Assembly (NCBI RefSeq): GCF_029227915.1
Contig: NC_079879.1
Span: 20,290,501 to 20,354,500, forward strand
Source of the DNA: Hydractinia symbiolongicarpus
Taxonomy: Eukaryota; Cnidaria; Hydrozoa; Anthoathecata; Hydractiniidae
Direction: 5' to 3'
Length of the DNA stretch: 64,000 nucleotides
The first letter of the stretch is position 1. The number at the start of each line of letters is the position of its first letter. The notes under the pieces are model-generated. The model saw nothing but the letters and a program-made list of their open reading frames with translations, was not told where the DNA came from and searched no databases. A program made the position numbers and the translations under genes. Positions 38,201 through 48,726 of the stretch are shown here, piece by piece.

Positions 38201-41200
38201 CTGTTTTTGAAATTTTCAAACATTTTAAAATCATCGAGATTTTTGTCATCATTTAGAGCACCCATTATATCATGGCGGAAATTTACATTATTGAAATTCC
38301 GATATGCTCTATAATTTATAATTTTTGGTTTTCGTTTAGCAAAGTTGGCTTTTAAAACAGTCATTGTCAATTTATGAAAATCAGACAAGCCTGTTTCAAT
38401 AGCCCTGGAGTGACAAAAAGATCCTGGGTGGTTTGTTAAGATGAGATCTATGTTTGTAGGGTTATCTATGCTTTTGAAGCATGTAGGCTCTTTTATTAAA
38501 GAGTTAAGTTTATATGTTGTTAAAAATTCATTTACATGTAGATTGCTAATTTCAGCGTTAAAATCACCCAGTATTACATAGTTCTCATATTTGCAGGAAA
38601 ACGAATCAATGTTTTTACTTATGTGGTTTAAGTTTTGAGCAATAAGATTAGTTTTTGGGTTATATAAACACACAACTAACCATTTTTTGCTTCTTAAATT
38701 TAGTTCAATATAAAAAATTTCAAGCTCACTACTTTCACATTTGGGTTTTAAAAGTTTTGAGGGAATATCATTTCGTACATAGAGAATCATTCCTCCCCCA
38801 TTGCCATTTCTGTCGAAACGGTATGCATTATAGCCTTGAATCAAAAACTGATTAGTAGGAAATGATTCATTTAATTTTGTCTCTGAAATTAAAAAGAGAT
38901 CAAGGTTTCTATTAACTTGATCAATAAGAGGCTCAAACTTATTTCGTAGTGAATTGATATTAACATGCCCAAAAATTAGTCTATTTATGTTTTGTGATCT
39001 CAAATTGTCAAGAATCTTTTTTGCATTCTCGTAATTGTTTTTACCCAAGATATTTTCCACACTGCAGTTTACTGGTAGTTCAACATTGTCTTTTGCAGAA
39101 TATTCCTGACATCAATCTCGAGATTTCATTTTTCTAATAAAATTTACAGCTAATTTCCCTGCCCCCAACCCACTCAAATGTAACCCTTTTTTCCCAAGAC
39201 ATTCAGATGAAATATTGTCATTATCAATAACATTCAGAGACAGTTCTTTTAAATGCCTATTCAAATGGCTTACCGTTACTGCGGCTTTTGCATTATCAGT
39301 TCTTTTAATCACGGACGAAAAAATCACTTTACATCTAGGAAGTTTGGTGTTAATAAAAGTCTTCAAACTCAATAGTTTGTCCAAAATCAGTCGCGAGGTT
39401 TCATTAATAGTATTGTTGGTTCCAACATGTAGAATTATTTTGTCCGGTTTCTTTTGTAACAGAGGCTTTACATAATGAAACATATCTTCTACCCTCGCTC
39501 CAGGAAATGAACGAACTTTAACGGTACGACGTGCTGACATTCTTTGTTCATCAAGTCCGTACAACATAGAATCACCGACAACGAGTGTTGTACCGGGTTT
39601 CCATGGAATTACCGATTCATCTTCTTTACTTTCGTCTTCGTTATTTACAACATAACTATTCTCTTTATTTACAACAAAACTATCTTCTAAAACAACATTA
39701 TTTTTCTCAGTTGTTGTGATACTTTTCACGTTTACGTTTGAATAATAATTACTATGACATTTCTTTCTGTAATTTGCTAATTGCTGTTCACATGTTTGTA
39801 TAGTTAAATCGACTTGTTCCGTTCCTGTGGGAATACTTCTCTTTAAATTAATTGCCGAATCATTTACAACAACATTAGCAGATTTATCCGATTCCAATGT
39901 AGAATTTTTTCCTTGATAATTCAAAATGGTGGACTTTTTCCCGAGAAGTAACAACAAACTGTCAATAACTTTTTGTTTATTGTCAAGCTCTTTACGTAAA
40001 AATATTACCTCATCATGTAGGTAGTCCTCTGGCAGAAGTGCGTTTTTGCCAATGCCCTTACTAAATTTAAAACGTCCTGGAGATGGTGTACATGGGAAAA
40101 ACGTATCCACTATAGATTTATTTTTCATTTTTGTGAGCGTCTCATCCAACATCATGTCAAATTTACCAAACTCATCGAGAGTAGTATTTTGTTCTTTCGT
40201 ACCTGTAACAATTTCGTTTCCAGTGTTTGGCGATGTCACAGATAATTCCATATACGTACTAGTATCAGTATAAAAATACGAAGCATCTTCGTTAAGTCCC
40301 TTCTTATAAATCATTTTGCACTTCTCTAGGTTTTCCAAAGCATCTTTTATCCTACTTTCAGAAACAGAGCACGTACCTTTACTAATAAACTTAAGTATAT
40401 TATGTAGTGTTACTTTTTTCTTCTTTGCCGTTCGTATAACATTTATAGATTCTAGAATGCGATTTTCTATCTCCCCTTGTGAAAGATCACGTCCTGCCGC
40501 CATCTTCAACGCACACGAGTTACCATTGGACTGAAGGAATTCCCTGACTCACTTTTAATGAATGTTTTATGGACCAATGTTTAGTCACAGAAGTTCAATG
40601 TGGAATTGCATCACAAAGCATTATTTAAAATCTTAAATAAAAGAAAACATGAAGTAACTTGATTTTGGAAAAAAACTAAAAATAAAATTGACTGAATTTA
40701 AAAGGACTGGCAGTAATGTAAAGGATGATGTCAAAAAAATTGATTAAAAGTTCTTGTCAGTTAAAAGGTACAGAGATAATTTCGCGAAAAATTAATCATG
40801 GACACTGTGTTTCATATATCTGCATTTTTTTTTAGTTGAGAGGTATCCTGATGAATTCAGTGACAATCTACAGACGAGTAAGAAGAAACTACTTACAAAA
40901 CATCAAGTGATATCAAGTTTAGCTGTCGGTGGAAGATGGATCACTACTCAGCATGATTTACAGGTTTGTCAAGCGCTCAACAACTTCATTTATTTTTGCT
41001 ACTGCATTATTTATCTGCAGCATTGTTTCCTCCCATTTAGTGCGGTCAAACTTTGCTATTTTCCTAAATGACGATACTTCAATATTTGCAAATGCTGTTC
41101 AACTCAACATCACGTATAAAGTAAAAGATCATTTCTAGCGTCCTCATTGGCAAAAATAAATCCCTGCTAAAATATTAAGGCATATAATACCAATTTTTAC

Positions 41201-44200
41201 CCAGAATTCTATCAAAGAATTCTATTCTAAAATTCTATTAATATTCTATTAGCAGAGACGGTTTAGTGGTAGCGCATTCGGCTTGCAATCATCAGGTTTC
41301 AGGTTCGAGTCCTCACTACGGCGCACCTTATATGTAGAGTTGTCAGCCCATTTAGTGCCATCTACTGACCGCCAATCGGCTTGTGTGACAGGCAAGCAAG
41401 TTAGAGCAATGATATACGTATCTCTAGCAGTAATGTAACATAGTTAAAGTCGAAGGGGAGGAAGAGCCAGCCATTAGGATGGAATAACCAAGGACATTGT
41501 ATCTTAACGTTACTTAAAGTTTAAAATTTCGCATGCGTTATGTGTTTAGGTTGATCCTCCAGACTCGGAACTTCTTTCACTGAAATGCGCATCAATTCAT
41601 TACTTATTTGAATATTCGTGGACGCTGTCACGAGGTATTGTGTTCCCTTAAATTGATCAAATTCTCAGTTCAGTCACTGCTAAGGTCTAGCGAACGAAAA
41701 CACATTAGGCTAAAACCTTGTAGCATGGAGTTTTTGGCAGAGTAGGGTCAGAAAATAAAATCCTTATAACTTCTACCTAGGAGTAAGTGTTGTTCATTGT
41801 TTTTTATCATGGTAGCCTGCTGACTGTAATTGGCTTGTTTGGCTTTTTAATGGATTTACCCTGTTATGAAACCATCTGGAGAAACTTTGTTATTATATTT
41901 CGTGGGTGTGACAATTTTTTATTTATTTTTTGACTGCTATATACAAAAATAGATAGGTCGGTAATTAACTTAAGGGAGTTAGTTTTCGCCAGAAACGTTT
42001 TGAAAATAAAATTTAATTTTCGCAAAATAGTTTGTTTTGTTTTTTATAAAAAAAAGGGGGAATTTTTTTTTTTTTTTTGCGAATAGCTAGTTTTCTAATA
42101 ATTTTTAAGGGAATAAATTTTCGCGAAATTGACACTCGCAAAATTCGCAAAAATTAATTCTATTAGGCAACTAAATGTACTGCAGGGACACTCCCTAAAC
42201 GGGACACTGTTCCCTTGTAAATATTTGACTCAAATTGACCTCCATTAAATCGGAGATTAGAAGAGATCTCTATTTAAACATTTTTTCTAACATTTTTTTT
42301 ACGATAACACTTTGTTTTATCTTTTGGTCCTTCAGGCAATAACTACAGGGGGGGGAGTTCCCAATTGATATTCTATTGGTTTCTTTAGTTAACGGTGAAA
42401 ATCTCGGATTAAAGGGGCTTCGAACCGGTTAAAATGCTCACATTGCGTATATCCCCCTCACATATTAAAAATCCGCCAAACGCGTTTTGCGCAATGAACA
42501 GACCAGCGCACTTTGCTCGCTGGTTCAATATTTTTTTCGAAAAGTATATTACAAAGAAATATCCCAGCAAGACTCATTCTGGATGAAAACATAACCAAGG
42601 CTGGAGGAGACAAAAATTCTAGATATATCTATATGTTGGAGTCTGTAAATTACATACACGCCGGAAAATAGCCATTTTTGTTTTTTGCAGCCATCAGCTC
42701 GACTTTCGTGTAAGTCACTAAAGTCGAAATCCAACAGCCGTTCCGCAGCTCCTTTAAAGCTCTCTAAAGCTAGAAAAAATATTCGGTTTTGGTAGTTACC
42801 ACGGGATAGGGAACTTTTATCTAGGGTGGCTATGCTAGGTTTCTCTCAGCAAGATACTTATTTATTATTCGCTAAACCACAAGTTCAGAATATGTGCAAA
42901 CTCAGTCTGCAATGAAGCCAATAGGGACAATGAAAAACGTTTTCATGTGCTGAAGGAAAGTTTAAAAAAATTGGAGGGAGTGTCAAAGGTTGAGCGAAAA
43001 TCCCAAAAATTGTATGTGGACAAACAAATTTATAATACACAGAGAAACGTCAATTTTATGTTTTGAAAATTTATTGGTTGACCTCACATGTGAAAATTAT
43101 GGAAGAGATTAATAACACATAGAAACTCCCTACGAAATGGAATTATGTCTAGACATGTCCTGATGAGAACTTTCTTTACATTTTAATGCTTTTATTTGGT
43201 TGAATTTATTTTGTAAATTAATTTTCGAAAAGGATTTGACAATATTTTTACATGACTACTGGTTTATTTTTATTAAAAATTGTTAAGCGGGATTTTCTTA
43301 TTTATTGGAACAGAAGATTGCGGAAAAAATTTGCAACGATAGTAATATTATTGGTTGTAAATTGTAAATTTTATCATAGAGACAAAAATAATCAACCAAT
43401 CACAGTTTGTCATGGCTAGGTACTAGACTTCTTGGTGTGGAATCCGTTGAATGATAGAGTAAACCCTGTCTCTAATTCAAGTTTTCTATCTGATACAAAT
43501 TTTGTGGTCTTTTACGAGTTCTTGATAGAGAGAGTTCACTAACAACAGCATACGGTTTTTCTCAGAAAGATAAATTAAATATCCTTCCTGTTTTACTCTC
43601 TCTCTCCCTCTCTCTTGTCACTGCAAAACCTGTTGATGTATGTATGTATTTATTTTATAGGAGCGCAAGGTCGTTATCTCCGTATCCTTTTCCATACCGT
43701 GATCACACTTGTTTGTACATGCTTAAGTGCTAAGCTTAATAAATGCCTATACTAAAATTAATTTTCTCTCTCAACCAAGAAACCTTTATACACCTTTCAA
43801 TCATTAAAAAAGGGAATATAACGATGTAAAAATATAAAGCTAAGTTTACACGATGGCAATTGTTTATTTTAAGTGTGTCCCAAACTATTTTGTTTCTTTA
43901 ATAAATAATAAATTTGGTAGGAAGGACTCGTTTAAAATACACGCCCAGCTTTGAAAGTTTAAAATTACTCAATTTAAACTATTACGGTGGTGCCAAAAAC
44001 GATCCGTGCTAATATAGCGTGTAAAATTATAACGTAATTGTTTTTGGCTTCAGCAAAAAACAAGAAAATATAAGAATGAAAACACAAGTATGAAGGAGCT
44101 AATAATATTTCATTTTTAATATTGCGCGTAGGTAAGGAAACTTGATTACGCTGGGAAATCAAAAAGTCTCCATTAGCTTAATTAAATTAACGTCATTACA

Positions 44201-46571
44201 TTAATTAGACGAATTGCTTGTGCAAATGTTTTTGTTATGAAACTGTTTTTTTACTGAAAGAAACCTTAATTGTTCAGGAAGTCATTAGAATTTTGAATTT
44301 TATCAGTAACAAGTATGTGAAAATTTTATAACCCGAATCTGCGCAACTTCTCCTAACTTTGTGTAATAGTCGCATCTTTGATTTTCATGCAACTACGGTC
44401 AAGGGGACACCAACACACGTTTAACTACTTATTTAAACGCATAGAGTACTTATAAGGAGACTATTATATCTAAAAAAAATCTATTTATTTGCATGAAGAT
44501 AAAATAAAATGTTCGTACGTCCTTATAATCTTATTATGCAGCAAATTTTTAAAAATTTAAATCCATTGCTTAGAGGTCTTCTGAAACAAATTTACTCTGC
44601 TGGAAGATCTTTTAAATTCTAGTAAACTCAGTGTCCTTGGTAAAATAAAAATATTTGAACTAACTAATTAATTAATGGTAATTTAACATAGTAATTTAGC
44701 TCTTCGAGAAAGGAACTTATTCACGACCTTGTTGACCTTTGGTGTATCGATGAACTAACACATTCTATAAGAAGGGTCTGGGGCCCAGTTTGATAAATTT
44801 TAAATTCTGAATCAGCAAAAATTTTAGAACAACTTTAGGGAAACAGGGGAACCTTTTTTAGTCAAATTTATTGTTTGAAAGAAAATTGTGATTTGGTCAT
44901 TTTATCTTCACGAAGTTGTTTAAATAAATCCAAGTTGAAAACTATGAAGATTCCAATTTTAAACTTTGTGTTACAATAAGTCTTAAACAAAAAAAAGTCG
45001 GATACTTTTGTTTCTTGACAAATCGGCCCGGAACCAGAATTCGTCTTTGTGTTTATAGACTCCTTACACAGCAAGATATTTCCGCAGATTACGCCATTAT
45101 GAACAGGGAGCTTGAACCTTGTTAAAAAGTTATCCAGTGATGCAATGAAACAAATCATATAGGCTTTAACACTTGTTTTCTACAAACTTTTAGTCTTGTG
45201 AGGCGAGTAACAATGTTTTGGTTGTCATATTTCTGTTATGGTAACCAGACGTTAGAAATCATAGCTCCGAGTTTAATAAGTTTATGAAAAATTATTTTAT
45301 CCTTAATCTCTTCGTTTAGATATATTAAATGATGTTATGAAAAAATTAAGCAAGGGAGTAATCAGGTGTGTATTTTTGTCTCGATTGTTCTCGATATGCC
45401 ATATGTTCGTTTACATGGTGTTTCGAGCTTTCTCGGCCGGTGTTTGTGGAAATGACCGCTTTTTAGCTATTTCTAAAAATGGCTAAGCAGCATCACTAGA
45501 CCAGCTTTACTTTGGCATGGGTGTAGTTTAAAAAAAACTACATTTTTACAATATGTCCGTCATGGAGAATTCGTTTCCAGCTTGGAAGGGTCTGGGAAAT
45601 CGGGGAATTGAGGCTTGCTGACGTCAGCATAAATTAACGCTGTGAACATTGATAAGTTCAAAGTAGGTGTTAATTACATAGAAACGACTTTCTTTTGGTG
45701 AAGATCTTCGAAATTCCACCCTCCTTGCCAGTAATATATGTCCAATGTTGTAGGTTCTATTAAAAAAGGTTTCGAAAGTACAAATCCCTCCTGTTATGAT
45801 ATTCGTCTTTTTAAGTTGAAAAGTTTTTAGTACCTGACTCATTGTAGTTGTTAACTTTTTCTCTGTTTGCTAAAATCTAACAGCAAAATATATATTTTTA
45901 TAAAAAAGGCAATTTTAAGAAATAGAAGCTTGTGATCTGTAGGAGTGTTTTCAGATTTGATTTGAGATTTAATTTTGGTGATATAACAAAAAATTCCATG
46001 CATGTAGATTTTTAATCACCAGATCGTCACATTTTTTCAGAAAATTTAGAGAATTTGCGTGACATTCCTCACTTTAACGAAATACTAAAAATCAAGTTTT
46101 GTGTGAAATTTAATTTGATTTTTCCAACAAAGATTTAAAAAAGATAAAAAAAAAATTTCCAAAAAAGACATATTTTTTAGACCATTGTCTCATCACTTGT
46201 TGTGATGACATGTCAACCCAAATATTTTGTCACTAATTAAGTCGCAACTTATTGATGCTCTGTGCCGTCACTTAAAACCAAACAGAACAAAAGTTACAGC
46301 CCGCGGGCACTCTATCCCCCCCAATATTTACAGGGGTCACAAAAGCCCATACCTAATAGGGTTAAGCCCCAATTTTTGTTTTCTGCATGTCATGGCGATT
46401 TGCATTTACAAGCAAAACTGAAAGTGTAGTTCTGACATTTAAAAAATTTGACAGACTTGTTTTATTTTTTCTAGACCAACCGTGCACCATACAATCTTGT
46501 TGGATGATTGCATCGACAGTTTAAATAAGTTGGAAGATTCAACAATCGGAAAAATAGTCGTGAAAATATAG
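29228..46571 (+). CDS. CRYZL1: CRYZL1-like quinone oxidoreductase-like protein, 13 exons
   Basis: This is a member of the zinc-independent medium-chain dehydrogenase/reductase family, expected to bind NADPH; the substrate of CRYZL1 is not well defined. Exons: 29228-29296, 29786-29863, 30178-30256, 30892-30936, 31571-31639, 32002-32135, 33121-33168, 33653-33716, 34827-34925, 40836-40963, 41550-41634, 45320-45365, 46475-46571. Phases agree throughout and the product is about 346 residues, against 349 in human. The N-terminal GroES-like part includes YPVGHEISGTV. The Rossmann part has GAASGYGIIATQLAQYWGAK, and the family segments LEETGGVGVDCFLDNGG and VDPPDSELLSLK are present. The ATG follows an AG that may close a leader intron. 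Intron 9 (5.9 kb) carries an antisense LINE; its donor is an atypical GTTCGT. The long introns are mostly repeats. Confidence 0.92.
33219..33352 (+). mobile_element. Decayed Helitron-like element
   Basis: A GTATGTCTGACGGTC segment is followed about 90 bases later by a CCTGTGGATTTTTCCACG hairpin and TGCTATCGATTAG, a relic of the CTAG end. The left boundary is uncertain. It is intronic in the CRYZL1-like gene. Confidence 0.35.
34608..34731 (-). mobile_element. Miniature Helitron-like element
   Basis: On the minus strand it begins TCTATATTAATATCTG and ends with a decayed hairpin around CGTGGATTTATGCACGGG, then CCACCGACTAG followed by T. It lies in intron 8 of the CRYZL1-like gene, about 95 bases before exon 9. 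Confidence 0.55.
36106..39111 (-). CDS. LINE ORF2: endonuclease and reverse transcriptase, no ATG start
   Basis: The frame is open from directly after the ORF1 TGA and gives about 1001 residues. The N-terminal apurinic-type endonuclease shows NINSLRNK, SETKL, GDFN and GLSDFHK. The reverse transcriptase has NYRPVSVLSNISKIYER, QFGFRKGHSS, the catalytic aspartate in DLSKAFDC, GVPQGSILGPLLF and YADDT. A C-terminal basic region with a CxC-type end follows. It nicks target DNA and primes reverse transcription there. No ATG lies before the endonuclease, so translation must come by readthrough, by reinitiation at a non-ATG codon, or not at all if the TGA is a mutation. Confidence 0.88.
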   Translation of the reverse strand, partial: CQEYSAKDNVELPVNCSVENILGKNNYENAKKILDNLRSQNINRLIFGHVNINSLRNKFEPLIDQVNRNLDLFLISETKLNESFPTNQFLIQGYNAYRFDRNGNGGGMILYVRNDIPSKLLKPKCESSELEIFYIELNLRSKKWLVVCLYNPKTNLIAQNLNHISKNIDSFSCKYENYVILGDFNAEISNLHVNEFLTTYKLNSLIKEPTCFKSIDNPTNIDLILTNHPGSFCHSRAIETGLSDFHKLTMTVLKANFAKRKPKIINYRAYRNFNNVNFRHDIMGALNDDKNLDDFKMFENFKNSVLSILDNHAPRKKRYVRHNQAAFMSKEINKAIMKRSKLLNKHRKDKTPESKLAYNKQRNFCVSLIRKSKYKFFNNLNVKNITDNRLFWKTVKPCFSNKTVTSENITLVENGTTISHDKDITEIFNNYFGSVVENLGIKSSNIQPSSNENRPKDQINSIIHKYKSHPSVEKIRKSAKSNTKFSFKQTAFEDVEKYIRKLDPKKAQQKDDIPTNIIKENSDIFSQFITENFNQSLKSSEFPTSLKNADITPTHKKRLRTEKANYRPVSVLSNISKIYERCMYDQIYTFFEPLFSKLQFGFRKGHSSQQCLISMIEKWKNSLDKGGTFGALLTDLSKAFDCIPHELLLAKLHAYGFDMNSLLFIKSYLIDRKQRVRINNNYSTWKKIKYGVPQGSILGPLLFNIFLCDLFLFVPYMDIVNYADDTTPFSIGKNINEVIEKIEYAAIIIFTWFENNGMKANPEKSHFFTNKTDVRLKVCDELLNNSQTEKLLGITIDHKLSFEEHVNQLCNKAGQKVSALARLSSFMTLDQRKLIINAFVTSHFSYCPLVWMFHSRKLNNRINHIHERALRIIYQDYQSSFEELLSKNGSVTIHQTNLRILVTELYKAKTKTGPEMLNEIFIFPEPVYNLRKDKLKSNKIFSVRYGIETLSNVGLKLWNSLPNEYRNAGTLIEFRNKIRNWIPNHCPCRICKTFIPELGFL
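39112..40503 (-). CDS. LINE ORF1 with C-terminal SGNH esterase
   Basis: The protein is 463 residues from the ATG at 40503, which has a strong context (AAGATGGC). Residues 1-75 look like a small winged-helix-type fold. About residues 160-190 form a short coiled coil (HDEVIFLRKELDNKQKVIDS). The last 150 residues are an SGNH hydrolase: GDS nucleophile block in VVGDSMLYGL, GTNN block in HVGTNNT, and the final histidine in KKGLHLSGLG. Esterase ORF1 proteins of CR1-like elements are thought to act in the ribonucleoprotein, perhaps through lipid or acetyl contacts. The frame ends in a single TGA (39112-39114) and continues open into ORF2. Confidence 0.85.
   Translation of the reverse strand: MAAGRDLSQGEIENRILESINVIRTAKKKKVTLHNILKFISKGTCSVSESRIKDALENLEKCKMIYKKGLNEDASYFYTDTSTYMELSVTSPNTGNEIVTGTKEQNTTLDEFGKFDMMLDETLTKMKNKSIVDTFFPCTPSPGRFKFSKGIGKNALLPEDYLHDEVIFLRKELDNKQKVIDSLLLLLGKKSTILNYQGKNSTLESDKSANVVVNDSAINLKRSIPTGTEQVDLTIQTCEQQLANYRKKCHSNYYSNVNVKSITTTEKNNVVLEDSFVVNKENSYVVNNEDESKEDESVIPWKPGTTLVVGDSMLYGLDEQRMSARRTVKVRSFPGARVEDMFHYVKPLLQKKPDKIILHVGTNNTINETSRLILDKLLSLKTFINTKLPRCKVIFSSVIKRTDNAKAAVTVSHLNRHLKELSLNVIDNDNISSECLGKKGLHLSGLGAGKLAVNFIRKMKSRD
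41250..41500 (+). mobile_element. tRNA-derived SINE
   Basis: The left part looks like a tRNA: an A box in GTTTAGTGGTAGCGCATTCG, an Ala-like anticodon loop CTTGCAA and a perfect B box GGTTCGAGTCC near 41302. The acceptor arms do not pair well, and about 180 bases of unrelated tail follow. That is the layout of a SINE transcribed by RNA polymerase III, not of a working tRNA gene. It lies in intron 10 of the CRYZL1-like gene. The right boundary is a guess. Confidence 0.6.
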
Positions 46572-47818
46572 GCGTATTGTTTATCGCGATGTAATTCTTT
46601 CTGCCGCAATTTAACTCGAGGTGTTAATAAGAAGGGTGTGGTGTAAACTATGCACGGAATTAATTTAAGCTGTTAAGGCGATGTAATGATGATTTGAAGA
46701 CTCCCTAGAGATTGATTTTCAGTTGATATATAAACAAAAGAAATATGTTATGTCGACTAATTTTGTTTTGTTGTTGTTGTTTATGATTTTTAGCTGGATA
46801 CTGCGTGTTGGATACAATTTCTGTGAATGAATGAAGATTTTACGACGCCTTAGAGGAAACATAAATACAATTACTTAGACGTACCTGCAGTGTTTTTTCT
46901 TACTTTAGATTATTATAAACATTTTGTGTGAATCCTTTTATAGTGTACACGTCCACGGACTTAAATATTTCGTGTAGATTCTGACATAGTGTCATCTGTT
47001 AAGTGGGCGTGGCATTTCCAGTAGATGATTCAACGGGCAGTATTTTTCACGGCCAAATTTTTTATTTTCTCAGTTATCTTTGCGATGATAAAATACGATA
47101 AAAAATTCCATAAATTCAGAAGTCCGTTATGTTCTGATAAGACACTTGGCATGTGTGTGTGAAAATTTCGGATTGACGTCGTAATATTTTTGGTGCTTAT
47201 AATTTAAATACAAATTTAAATACAAAGCCCATCATACACACAAATTTATATGTTTGCTTTTCGTCAATAAACACGAACAGAGTTGTTGCAACAAAGTTTC
47301 ATAGCTAGTGGTGATGCCGAAAATAAATAAAGATAATGCCTATTCTGAAAAAAACAACCTGTTAACAAATAATCACGTGCTAAGGTTTCAAACTTCTACT
47401 AGTTAATTACCTAAAAAATTACATGGTTTTAAAGGACGCATTAACTTTACTATAAATTGTAGTTGTGTATTGTTTGTTAGATGCGTACAAATTTCTAATA
47501 AAAAAATGACATTTAGATTAATATTTAAAACCACATTATAAACTCATGAAATAATTAAGAAAACTCTCAGTGTTTATTATTATAGTTTTATCTATGGAGA
47601 AAGCCGTTTTTCGCCTTTTTGGTGTGGTATTCTGCTGATGATGGATTTTCTCTTTAGTTAATATGTTTTTAATGCCAAATTGCTCCAATTTTTAACCCAA
47701 TTTTGAAATTTTAAAAGTTGTAGCTGCTTTTTTTTTGGTGCTAAGTTGCTTTTTGACCATGTGGCCACGCGAAGAGAGCAAAAGAATCCCTAATAACTTA
47801 TCTTGTATAATAAATTCT

Positions 47819-47903
47819 CAACCTCGTTCCCGGGGCTTTTTTTTAATAATTGACTGCTCCGTAATAACGTCTCAGGGGCCACAAGACCCTGGAGGCGAGG
47901 TTG
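47819..47903. mobile_element. 85-bp MITE, 9-bp-duplication family
   Basis: The ends are CAACCTCGTTCCCGGGGC and, reverse-complemented, CAACCTCGCCTCCAGGGTC. The flanks ATAAATTCT (47810-47818) and ATAATTTCT (47904-47912) form a 9-bp duplication with one mismatch. It matches the elements at 3268, 10008 and 10544. Confidence 0.65.
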
Positions 47904-48696
47904 ATAATTTCTAGGAATGCTATGCGTGCTATGCAAATTTGCTTAGATTGTTATACAAAATTCAAGAGGAATGCTGCGTGTGTTCAACGAGGAAAAAAAT
48001 TATTTAAAACAATACAATTACCACAGAAATATGAACAAGAATGTGAAATATTTTGGCTTTTTACAGGTAAATTCTCAGATCTTGTTTACGAGTAAGTTTT
48101 TGAGATTCCATCCTTATGACAAATTTGTCCATGAGTGAGTGAGTGATTCAGGATACTCACAAAACATAACGCACCAGTACTCTGCTGATGTCTTGGCTTA
48201 TGACGTGCATTTGGATATGTTTTTTCATGCTAAGGTTTTTTACCTGCGAAAAGAATTCAATTCTTAAGAAGAGAAATTAATTGCAGGTTATCAAAATTAA
48301 ATTGATTAAAAAATTGTACATTATTTTCTGCATTATGTATGGTATGTGAAATCAAAAAAACATGTTTACTCGTTATCTTAAAGAGAGATTAAGTTTTATG
48401 ATAAAAATTTCGTAACAAATGCTAAACTTTTGAACGCACACAATACGCACTCTTTCGACCATTCACAACAATCTTTTTTGAGTATTATTATACATGTGAA
48501 GTACATTCTCGTCCCCAGAGCCTTTTAAGATTGAAAACGTGTGGCGGATTTATTAACGGTTAGCAACCGTAAGCTTTTTTCCTGGATCATGTAAACAAAA
48601 TAGATAATTTGGGATAAATTTTCATCAAAGCTCAAGAGATTCTAAGCACTATTATATAAAAAAAGACTTTACAATATGGGCGTTTTTTATAGGACC

Positions 48697-48726
48697 AATC
48701 AAGTCACTAACAATAGTGACTTGATT
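48697..48726. repeat. Perfect hairpin with 13-base arms
   Basis: AATCAAGTCACTA is followed by the loop ACAA and then by its exact inverted copy. It lies between two converging genes. It is not followed by a T run, and eukaryotic genes do not use such terminators, so no function is assigned. Confidence 0.9.

Larger units (their letters stand above)
35710..40555 (-). mobile_element. CR1-type LINE retrotransposon, nearly intact
   Basis: The element lies on the minus strand inside intron 9 of the CRYZL1-like gene. From its 5' side it has a short leader, ORF1 with an esterase domain, ORF2 with endonuclease and reverse transcriptase, a 3' untranslated region of about 380 bases, and a terminal A-rich run (a T run at about 35708-35726 on the plus strand). 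Esterase-bearing ORF1 proteins and an endonuclease/reverse transcriptase without RNase H are characteristic of the CR1/L2 group. Both frames are free of frameshifts, so the insertion is recent. I found no clear target duplication, and the 5' boundary is approximate. Confidence 0.85.

Noticed and set aside
36137-38855. Plus-strand open frames across the LINE
   Set aside because: They are antisense shadows of the intact reverse transcriptase frame.
41254-41330. A functional tRNA-Ala gene
   Set aside because: The A and B boxes are present but the acceptor and other stems do not pair properly, and the similarity continues into a SINE-like tail.
44868-45842. Minus-strand frames inside CRYZL1-like intron 11
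   Set aside because: They have no splice sites or recognisable motifs and lie in intronic repeat-rich sequence.
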